Of a stretch of DNA of 64,000 nucleotides, positions 46,001 through 58,000 are shown piece by piece (position 1 is the first letter of the stretch; the number at the start of each line of letters is the position of its first letter). The notes beneath the pieces are model-generated. The model worked only from the letters and a program-made list of their open reading frames with translations. It was not told the origin of the DNA and did no database searches. The position numbers and the translations under genes are program-made. Origin of the DNA: CALCNS01 sp964425745 (GTDB taxonomy: Bacteria > Bacillota > JAAYKD01); contig CAYRNW010000002.1 of NCBI GenBank assembly GCA_964425745.1, positions 124,001 through 188,000 of the forward strand, in the 5' to 3' direction.

Positions 46001-49000
46001 GGGAGCTGAAACCGGTGTGATTCTGAATGTCAGTGCCGGTTTGGATTGTGATGAAGTTGCAACCTATGACATTGTCTTTAGTTCAGATCAAGGAGCTACT
46101 TGCAAGACCAAGGTGACCTTGAACTTGCGACCGGCTACCCCAATTCCGGTTACAGATTTAAAAACTGTTACTGTAGGTGTGAACCCTGAAGGAAATGTCA
46201 GCCGTGTTGTAACAGTAACGAACAAAGGAAAGGGATATTTAGACGGTCTCAAAGTGACTCTACCGGAAAATATTCCATGGGTCAGTGTTAACAGCATAGC
46301 CCGAACCCGGTTAGCCCCGAATGAGAGTACCACGTTTGTGATTAACTTTGCTCCTGCAGCCGGAGTGGCTCTTGGTCAATACCAAGACAAAATCGTGGTC
46401 AGTGACAGCACCGGGAAGTTCTTTGCCAATGTGGGGATCAATGCAGAAGTTAGCTCTGCTAAGACCGGAGGAATCTCGTTCCGCGTGGTCGATGATGTAG
46501 GCAGTAAAGTTGCTAATGCAGAAATCACAATTGTATCAAAAGAGCCCTATACCAGTGTCACCGGTGGTGTGGAGAGCCAATACTATCCCTTCTTCAATGC
46601 CAGAACCGATGCCAATGGAATTGCACAATTTTATGAAAAGCCGTTAGGTGACTATGATTTGGTGGTCATGGCACAAGGTAGACGAAAATTCGTCTCTGAG
46701 TGCAGCGTGATGCCTTCCGCTGGCGCGCCCTTTATGGATATCACCATGCAGAATGAACCGATTTCCATTGAATGGACTGTTATTCCTACGACGATTGTCG
46801 ACGAATACGAAATCAAATTGGAATTGACCTTTGGGGCTCAAATCCCGGCCCCGGCCTTTGGTTTCAACCCGCCTTGGGTGAACGTGCCTAAGAATGTCAC
46901 CGAACCGATCGTAATCGAAGCCAATGTTGTAAATACCGGTCTGATTGCCATTACCGATGTTGTTGCCTCCGTGGTTCGAGGAGATAAAGGAGCTACTGGT
47001 ATCAGTATTATTGGTGGAGGATATCTCGGCGAGATTCCGGCGCATAGTAGTGCTCGGATCCGTTTGCAGGTGCAACCTGGTGTTTATAACTTGCCATTTA
47101 CGAAAGATTCCAGTGGGAATCCTCTTAACTTCATCAAACTAGAAGGTACGTACGTCTCCTTCGATCCGGATACCGGCTTACCGGTAGATCCAGCAATGAT
47201 GATCAGCGGACGTTTACCGATGTATAACCCCAGTGAAACCAGTGTAAAACTCGATGTCCGTATGCCGGACGCTCCCGGAAAAGTGGTCCAGGAAGAACTG
47301 AAATTACCGGAAGGTCAAATTGAAGAATTACGTTACATTGCCAATAGTGGCGCCAACCGAGAAGAGCTCTTGAAAGAGGGCGGTGGAACCGCATATGAAA
47401 TCGTTCAACTAAGCTTAAGCCAAAAAGCAACATTGGAACGCCAAGCCTTTGATGCAACACTGAAAATTACCAATGGGTATCCAGAGTATGCTTTACAGAA
47501 CTTGCGTGTCGATGTGACGGTGACTGACGAAGACGGAGTAGATGTTACCAACAAGAACTTCGTCATTGCAACCGGCTTACAAGGGATTTCCGATGTAGAT
47601 GGTAACGGCAGTTTAGCAGCCGGAACCGCCATGACTGCTACCTGGCAAATCATTCCCGGCAGTGATTTGGGTGGCACTACCATGGCAGGCAAGATTTACT
47701 ATGCCAAAGCGCTCATTTCTTACTACGTAAACGGTCGACTGGTTCAGACTCAAACCGATGGAGTGGCTATTACGATCTTGCCGCAACCCAAATTGACTTT
47801 GAATTACTTTGTGCCACACAATATTTTATCAAATACCCCATTCAAACTTGCCGTAACGGTGGAAAATAGTGGTTACGGGGAAGCAAGAAATCTAAACATT
47901 GACTCCGGTCAGCTGCAAATCACGGCTAATCAAGCTGGATTGCTTACTGATTTTGAGATTTTGAGCAGTTCTTTTGGGACGAATGCCGGCAATACTTTCC
48001 GTTTGGAATTTGGCAATATCGCACCTGCGACCTACAGCGAAACAACAGATCCAATTACGAATGAGGTCATCGGTACCTGGACACCTACAAAAGTAACAGG
48101 ATACTGGGTGGTCCGTTGGGTCTTGCCCGTCGAGGGAGATGAAGAACCCTATAAAGGCGAATTCCGAGACTTCAAAGCCACATTGACCCACAAAGATTAC
48201 AAAGGTGTGCAACTCAATCCGCTCATTGTCGGAGTCACGACGCGCATCATTGGTAAAGAAGATGTGCTAAGCGGTGAGTTTGCAGACGGAGCTATGGCCG
48301 TAGTCAACGAAGGCAATACCGGCTTCCCGGATTACCTCATGAACTTAGATTCCGGATTGCGGATTCCCATCTTTGTTCCGGATCAAGTAACGACTACCGC
48401 ACCGTATTCCGATGGTGCAACTTCGATGCAAGTTAAAACTGCGAAACCCGCAACCACACTCGATTACAACTCGGTCCGTTATCAAATTGTAATGATTCCA
48501 GAACCTCTAGGGAGTGCCAACATTTCAGCAGTTAAACGAGGTCTCAGTGCTGATGACGCTGCACCAGTTACCCTCGCGTTCTCGAATTACTGGAAAGACT
48601 ACGGTAATATCTACATTGTGGATCAAATTCCGGTGAAGTATGAAGCCGATGGTAGCCGAACCTTCTTAGATGCGTGGTATACTGTGGAATTTGGTAGTGG
48701 AGTTAAACTCGGCGACTTTGGTTATTCCAGATTCGTTTACACAGTAGCTGAACCTGGAGATCCCAATGGAGTCTACATTGGCGTAGAGAGTGCTGGAAAA
48801 TTCGTCAAAGATACGGTCTTCTATGACACGGGAATTGATCCTGATGAAGGCGAAGAGAGCTTACGCTTACGTGTCATGTTGGATAATCGATCTAAAAATG
48901 TTGAAAGTGGCAGCATTTTATTTACAGTCAAGGATGCCAAGGGAACTGTAGTACACAATTCCGAAACGGCCTTCAGCAACTTACAACCCTACTTTACACA

Positions 49001-52000
49001 ATATGTTTTCTGTGACGCCTGGACTCCCGCCAAGGGGGGCACCTATACGGTTACGGCAGAATTGAAAGCAGGCGGAAGTTTGACCGGTAGAAAGGTCACT
49101 GGCGATGTTGTAATCAACAGCTTGCCGTACAGTAATGCCGGTGCGGACTTCAGTGTGATTGTGAACCAGCCCGCCCGTTTCGATGCCAGCCGCTCCTACG
49201 ATAAAGACGGAACGATTACCTCTTATGTTTGGGACTTCGGTGACGGAGAAAGCGGATTTGGTTTGACCCCGACCCATACCTATATTAAATCTGGCTCCTA
49301 CAAAGTAAAACTCTTCGTGATGGATGATAACCTTTCTACCACATGGCCACCCACCTTAGTGGGAGGTATCCCTGTAGCTTCAGAGGTGACCGATCAAAAC
49401 GAATTCTCGGTCATGCAAATCACGGTGTTGGAGAACCGCCCAGATCTCTTCGTGGAAAGTGTAACATTCTCAGACGACACACCAGATGAGTCTACCCCCT
49501 TTACTGTAACAGCAAAAATTAGAAACGGAACCTCACAAGGCATAGCAGGTGGATTACAACCCACTCCGGGACCGTTCCTCGTTGGATTCTACATGGACGA
49601 TATCTATCAAGGATATGTTCGAGTGGAAGATACAATTAATGTGGATACAACGAAAGATGTTGCCTTCCAAATGACTATGCCTGCGGGTGGAGCAGCTCAT
49701 AAGATTTCTGCGGTTGCCAACGACTTAGGGAAATATATTGAAGAAGCTGACTTCGACAACAACAGACGCGACGAAGTGATCAACGGTACTCAAACAGCCT
49801 TTGCTGATTTGGTGTTGACAAGTATGACAGTTGGCACGACCTCGGGAAGTACGGTTGCTTGGAATGCCGGTGTGCCCATTACGATTCAAGTTAAAAACGA
49901 GGGCAGTGCCGCAGCCGGTAACTTTAAGGTACTGACCTATGCGAATGAAACACTGATAGCCTCGGATTTTGTTCCGGGTCTCGCAGCGGCCGCTACTACT
50001 ACGCTCAACTTCAGTTGGAAACCAGATGAAACTGGCAATTACACGATTCGTTCGATTGTGGATGGACCGGTATCTGTTGTCGTTGAAATGGATGAAACCA
50101 ACAATAGTAAACAACAAGAGCTGAAAGAAATCATCGTTACCTACCCGGATTTGATTGTTGAAAATGTTCGCACCAGTCTAACCGGTAGTATTGTGCCCCA
50201 AGGAACCAACGTTGTGCTGTTTGCTTCCATTAAGAATGTAGGGAAAGCCGATGCCAATGTGCCGAATCGAGCCTACTTCTATATGGATCAACGGTTCATC
50301 GGCGCGGCTGAAGTTATTCCTACCGGTAGTTTGGCCAAGGATGCTAGCGCCACAGTCAGTGTGGTTTGGAAGAATCCAGACTATGCCGGACGTGAAATCT
50401 TGGTCATCGTGGATCCGGATAACAAAGTCAAAGAAAGCAACGAAGGCAACAACAGTGGGAGTTACATCTTTGCAACACCCATTGAAGTAACACAGGCCCA
50501 ACTAGAAGTTGTTTCTCTTGTGACGAACCAAACCGGACTCGTCTACGGAAGCAATGCTACAAGCGTGATTACCATTCGCAACAGTGGAGACCGCGATATA
50601 ACAACACCTTTTGATACCAGTCTCTATGTGAAAAACAGTAAACTTCCGGATCAAACTGTTGAATCCTTGCCTGCTGGTGCGGAAACAACCTTAACCTATA
50701 CTTGGAAAGCAGATCAAACACCGACGGGTTCGTATACACTACGTGCCTTTACCGACAGCAAGACTGCGATTGTAATGGGTAACCGCTCTTTGGCAACTAA
50801 AACAGAATTGGTGACAATTGGTCATGGACTCATGCTGACACCCATATGGGATGTGACCTCCTTCTCCACCGATCAAAATCCGGCGTTGAAATTGCAAGTC
50901 AATTCCAGTGAAACCCCTTGGTCCCCATTGGCTACGGGTACAGTTACAGCTCAATTGGTTAAGCTAACAGTATCTGGCGAGACGACGACGGAAGAAATTG
51001 TTGGAACTGCAATCGCTCTAACCTATGACAGTACAGAGGGTCTCTACAAAGCAACCCTTGCAGCTCCGACCACAGCGGGGAATTATCGTATCAAGTATGA
51101 AGTGAGTGCTGCTGGTATGAGTGCCACTCGCAACAGCGATATTCTCTTTAGCAACAATTTTAAAGTCCAATTGACCAATACCGATCAACAAAGTTATGGG
51201 GTCGGTCAAAGTCTCAACGCAACCGGACTCGTTACCGATGAAGCCGGAGCCGGAGTAGCTTCGGTAGCTCTAACAGTTCAAGTCATTGGTGAAGAGACCT
51301 GGAAGTTCAGCGGGACTTCTTCTGCAGATGGTAGCTTTACCATTCCTGTGAAACTCCCCAGCGACAGTGGTGGCGCTTATACGATGCGCGTTATGGCCAT
51401 TAAAGATGGCGTCACGAAACAGAGCAACAATGTTATCTTCTTCTTAGATGGATTCCACATTGCATTGACTCCTAAGGTTTCAATTGTTCAAGGATATGAC
51501 AAGACCTTAGGTGGATTTGTGCATAACTTAGGCGTTACAGCTCAAAGTGGTGTTCAATTGGCCTTTGAAGATGTCCCAGCCAAACTCAGCATCAGTAACG
51601 TTTTAGTGTTGAATGCCGATATTCCGGCAGAGAGTGAAGCGGAGTTCCAAATCAAACTCGCAGCAGCCGCAGATTTGGCAGTGGGAACCTACCCCATTAA
51701 AGTTACCGCCGGAAATGCCACCTATACTCTAACCGTTGATATTTTAGAAGCCAAACCAGAGTATAGCATTAACCTCATCGGCGAGGCCGAAGCGAATAAT
51801 CCGAACTTAGTTCGTGATACCTTGGCTATGAGCTTACGTCAAAATGAGATGAAATCTTCAGTGATTCAAGTAACCAATAGCGGAACAGCTGCTATCACCG
51901 GGTTGACCGTCGAGTGCGATCTTCCCTTTGTGCGCTTTTCTGCTACACCGGAAGGTGGATATACAATTCAACCTTCCAACAAAGGCTACACGATTCGCGA

Positions 52001-55000
52001 TGAAGAGGGACGAGCTTCCATTGTGGTGACTGCATCACCGAGCTCAGCGGTAAGGACGGGACTTTATAATGGTAAAATCATATTAACTTCAACAAATCTA
52101 AATCTAAGTCCAAAAGTTATCCCAATCATCATCTCGGTTGGTAACGAATCCGTTGCAACTTTGACCTATGAAGTGCGTAACAACAATCATGTGGTACAAG
52201 CCGATGCAACCGTTCGCCTCGTTGGTGTTGTTGCGCAAAAGAATCCGGTGATTCACGAAGCTAAGACCAATGCTGAAGGTCAAGTGACTTTTACCAATAT
52301 TCCGGCAGGACCCTACCAGTTGATTGTCAGCAAGGAATTCCACACCACTTTAGAAACAGCGGTAGATATTCCTGCGTTGATTGATCGAGTTCCGCAAATC
52401 GTGACGTTAACCAAGCAGTTGATTAGCATTGGGTTTGACGCGGAAGAAGAAAGCTATGTCTTCTCTTCATCAACTCAGAGTGTTGGTTATGACAGCGTGC
52501 TTTACAAAGCAAAACAGTTAGTCGAAAGTACGGAACCACAAATTCAACCCAATTTACCTGCAGACGAACAACAATTCTGGTACCGTTCCGGACTAGCTAT
52601 GAACCAAATTTCCTTCCGCAATCCATCTACAACCATTGCCTTAAACGATGTTCAGGTTGAAATTATTGAAGGTAGTGGCAAATTACCAGTCAATACCTTC
52701 ACCTTAAAAACGGATATGGGCAAGAGTCCGGTTCGTTATCTTGGTGACATGGCACCAGGTCAAGTTGTGGACCAAATCTGGTATATGGATCTAAACCGAG
52801 TCTTTGTCATGGCAACGGTTAGCGAAACGGCCACACCAGGAATCTTCCTCTTGACCTTCGATGGTACAAAGGTCACCCAGGCCATGGTTGATGCATACTT
52901 CTCAGCGAACGATCCTGTTGGAGATGGAAGCGTGAAATTGGTCACCGGCAGTTATACTGAAGGTGGTAACACATTCCAAGTCCAAGTGCAAGCCAATAGT
53001 GACCAAACGTATAATGAACCCATGGATCGGATTCCAGTCTACTATGGAAACCAAGCTTACTTCTTTGATGGTACTCTGAAAGCTACCGGAAAACGAGCAG
53101 ATACGGGTGCAGTAGTGGAAACCTTAGTGCCAATACGGGTATTCTACTTGCCACCTCATTATGAGATTTGGGGTTCTGGCCGTGGTGGAGGAGAGGATGA
53201 GAGTGGTGAGCGCAGTTATGCTGACGCTTATGCTGAAAATCCCGGATTAGAACCAACGATTTCTATGGAAGCTGCATTCCCTGCCAATAACGGGAAGCTT
53301 CGAGTAATCAAATACAGCCAAAATTTCCTTAAAGAAATGGGATATGGAGCTCCTGAGATTCCGGAAGAAGCAACTGGTAGTGCTGATATGAGTTTCGGTT
53401 TTGCCTCTGGTGCCGGATTTGCTTCCCAAGCAGTGGGTATTAAGATGAGCATGACAAATACTTCGGATTTAGCGCCGATGAAGGATTTGAAAGTTCGATT
53501 GGTGCTCACCGATATGGGTTATGACAGCAATGGACAATTGTTACCAGGAGGATCTTTGGTATATCCGAAGGTGAACATTATTGCAACCACTTCACAAGGA
53601 AGCGCTGTTTCAGTAGATGGATACACAGTTACGATTCCGGAATTGAAGATTAATGAGACTTTGAAACTGGAAGCTCAGATGAAAATGGATGAGATTGAAG
53701 ACATCTACAGTTACATCGCGGAGATTAATCCGGCAATTTCGGAGTTGCTGAAAGAGCAACCCACTGGAAAGATTTATGCTCGCTTTGAATACGAGTATAC
53801 TGAGAAGGAAGATAAGAGTGACATGGATACTTTGGCTACCGAAGATCCATTGAAGGACCTTTTCAGACAATTGAACAGTGGCTCTCGGGAGTTTGCCCTC
53901 AAAGAACAGCCAAAGATTTATATCAGTTACAACCTTGAACAAAAGAGTGGAGATTTATTTGAACTGATAGCAACGGTCAGCAATTTAGGGGAGGGAATAG
54001 CAGAAGGCGTTTATGTCAATTCGCCTGTTATGCCCGAAACCGATTACAAATTTATAGTTGTCAGTGGCACCAGCTCGAAAGCAACTTCATTAAAAGATGG
54101 TATGGTTCAACTGGGAACGCTGTATCGAGGACAAACCGAACGCGTCTACTTTACTTTGCGAAGAATCGAAGCGACGAAAGCCACAATCGGTACCAAGCAG
54201 TCGTTGGGTAAATTAGCCCAAATGCCTTCTATGCCGGTAAAGAGTCAAATCTCAGGAAACATGGTCGTGACTCCCATGAAAATGGAAGCCATGAATACGG
54301 CTAAAGCCCAATCGAACTTTGCAGCAATTAACACGGAATTAGGCTTCCTAAAAGACAATATTGAACGAATCGTCGATAAAACCGTCTCAGAATTAGCTCG
54401 TTCCGTTCTTGATCAATACGACTACGCCAGAACTCTAACGGGTGCAGTTGGTATTTCTCAAGTGTATGATATGACAGCCGGTATAGCAAACCTCATTGGT
54501 TGGATGAAATCGATTTATGAATTGCCACAAAAACTGAAAGATTCATTCTCATCCGGATCAGAAGAACTTCAAGAATTACTGAAGGGAAAAACCCTGGATT
54601 GGAATGATTACAGACTGTTTGCTGCCACCGAACAAGCATATCAGAGCTATGGAACTCAATTGTTCAATGTTTTCACCAAGGGAGTCAGCGAATTCAATAA
54701 ATATTTCGGTAACTCCTATAACGACTATAAAACTGCTGCCTCTGATGCATGGAACTTATATTCAGATGCGAAGAAAAGCATTCAAGTCGTTGAGGAAATG
54801 GCAGATTATGAAGTTGCCGCGAACCAAGCAATGGAAACGTTGCAGAATGCAGCAAAGCAAATTGAAGCTGCTACTTTAACTTACAGCAGTTCCGAACGGG
54901 ATCGATTGACTAAAGAAGGGCAAAATTATCTGGAAACAGCCATTCAGCAAATCAACCGAGCCAACGAGATTAAGAACAAAAATATGAGTTTCTTCCAAAA

Positions 55001-58000
55001 ATTAGCCGACAGTGGTACTCAAGGTTGGATTGGTGGAGAGACGACGAGAGCGTATGAAGCAGCAGCGCGTGCTTGGGTAAACGAGGTAGAACTGTCCATG
55101 CAGAAGATCCTTAAAGATATTGCTGTTAAATTACAAGCGATTGTTAATGTTAATCAATTGGTAGAAGCAGCAGAAGGATTGAAGACCTCCGCATCCGCTA
55201 TGACCTCAATCAGTAAAGAAGCCCAACAAGTTCTTGACGCAACCAATAAAATGCTCAATGACATAGGCTATAAACCCAACCAATCGGTAGTGGAGTATCT
55301 GTCAAGCTTAGGTAAATCGTATGCGGTAGTGGAATATGCCAAGAGTTGGCTTTCCAGTAAATTACAAATCGTTGATTTGGCTGCACTGCAGAATATTTCC
55401 AAAACGACGCCCACTCTAGTAAGAAACTTGGGGAACCTGGCTCAATCCATTCGCGACGAAGCAAGCCCGACAGTAACGAAAGTCGTCGACATGATCTTTG
55501 CAAGCATTTTCCCGAACAATACAGCAGTTGCAAAAGCAAAATATGGGGAAGCTTTCAAAACGGAATTCGTTGAAAATGCACCGAACTTGGATTTCAAGAG
55601 TCAAACATTTGTGGTTTATGCTATTACACAAGCGATTAAGCTGAGTGCCCATCAGGTTATTGACCTCGATGCATATGACAAAGCGATGAAGCAATTGGCA
55701 GCCGCCAATATCGTCAATAGTCAAGCACAGATGGATGCTGCTGTGAACGCAGCAACTCGTAAGAGCAATGTTTTCCGCATGGTAGACGAGGCACAAGTCG
55801 ATATCGATCTTATTATGCAAATGGTTCAAGGCTATATTGATCAAGATGCCTTTGTGACAGCGTATTATCCATCGAGTCAAGTCTTAGCGTATGTAAAATC
55901 TCTCAATACTCAATTAAGAGCAATGTTTACATCGAATGGATCTACCCTGTTACCGAATACGCGGATTGGTCGTTATCGCAACCTATGGATCTATACTGCA
56001 GATGGTATGGATTTAATACCTGAACAAATCACACTATACGAAGTGTATCAATTGCAAATGGCCGTCGATCAAACGATTGCTGATGGCTACGATGCAGTTT
56101 ACAAACGGCATATACTGAACCAAATCAAAGATATCGAGACGCGTTTGACCGTTACCAGTGCGGCTTTGGGTATGTTCAGTGCGATGGGGCCAATCGCTAG
56201 TACCTTATCGGGAATCGCCGGAACTGCAGCACAAATGATCAGCACAAAAGACATGACAAAAGCGATGGATTCACTCGATGCAACAATCCTAACCAAGCTT
56301 GCTAAGCACATTGGCGAGTTAGCAGTCAATACAACACTGATGGTAAATAAAGAAGTGTCAATTGCTTCTAGCTTGTTAGGCGTATTTAACACCTTGGAGA
56401 AATGGCGAAAAGTTGACCCTGAGTTACCAATTATTGTTCTGGCTCATTCTGCTTCCGATGTTGTTTTGGAAGAAGATCGATTAGAAGGAGCATCACAAGT
56501 CAGTATCACATTGCGTAATGATCATTCCGGCACTATAATGGCAGCTCCTATGGTAGAGATCTATGATAGTTACGGGATGGTAAGCGCAGTTCAGATGCAA
56601 GCAAAATCCTTAGCTCCGGGTCAAAGTCTAACATGGACGGACACAGTATTCGTTCCTCATAATGCATTACGAGATTCCGGTGGTTACATTGCAGTCTTTA
56701 CTTTTGATGCATCTGAGGCGGAAACGATGACGATTGCACCGATTTATGGTCCGTTCACCACCGTATTCAACGCACACAACAGAGCCACTCTGGAAAAAAT
56801 GAAAGTTGATGATCCCTCCGATAATACACAGACTGTCGTTGTTTCAGCTCAACCTATGGGCGGATATTTGGACGGCAAAGATGGAGAGGTCATGGATTCT
56901 GAGACGGTCACTGTTAATAAGTCTGCTGGAACAATTCTTCGTATCTTTGCCGCATCTACTGCGGATAGTGGTGTAACACTGACTGTTAAAGATGCGAACC
57001 AGAATGTGGTAAGTGCTTATGGAGATTTGATCAACCCCGGTGACTTTATCCTCATCGATACGTCATCAGCAGGAAGTTATACCGTTACAGTAACCAATAC
57101 GGATCTTGTGGAACGTGGGTATGCCTTACAAGTGGTAGAACACCCCAACTACGGTGCGGTAGCTGGCGTCTATGCTACAGGAACTCATATCCAAGCTGTG
57201 CAGAATACCGAAGGGGATTGGCAAGCCACGATTCCAGTCAGCATATATGAAACCGGGTTAGTCAGTGGTTTTGAAAATGTGACTTTTGCATTACCTGAAT
57301 TGGTGAAGAGCGATGATGCTACAGTGAAGATTACAACTTCTGAAATCAGCTTAATGAATGCAGGTCTACAGGTGTTTGAAGATCCTGACACTGGCATCAA
57401 AACCTTTGGTAACCCCACTGCTCTTACTCAACCGTTTGACCTCTATGCCGGGTTCGGTCGCTCTGTCAATGTCGTGATTAAACCGAGCTCCACAGCAGTT
57501 AGCGGGACCTACAACGGGAACCTAGTATTGACCATTAATCCTACAAATGATAATTTCAACCTTTCGTATTCTACAGAAGGTTGGATCGACAACAATGACG
57601 GAACATATTCCAAAACGATTCCAATTATTTTCGTACTCGATGCAGGGATTCCAGCTACACCAACGATGGCAGCCCAACTCAAGACAGGCACTAATAACAT
57701 AGTGGTAGCAAGTGGAACCGGGGTTCCGGGAGAAAGAGTTTACATTCAATCTACTGCGCCTGGAAGCGTAACCCCAGCAGTTTCAGACCCAACTCGAGGA
57801 GCTGTAATTGTGGATAGCTTTGGTAACTACTCGGTGGAGATGCCTTTCGAGGTTACTCCAGATTTCCTAACCATCACTAATGGAGAAGTACAGCTTTATG
57901 CGAAAGCAGAAGGAAGTAACGGAGCGTTCAGTGCTAATACAGCTTTAGTAAAAGTCGTTATTGGTGCATTCGATACAACTGCTCCAATCATAACGCTTGA

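Noticed and set aside
46644..47075. A 143-codon minus-strand frame inside the giant gene, and similar antisense frames at 55416-55880 and 32181-32504
   Set aside because: They lie opposite conserved coding sequence and lack ribosome sites. In a 28.7-kb gene such frames are expected by chance.
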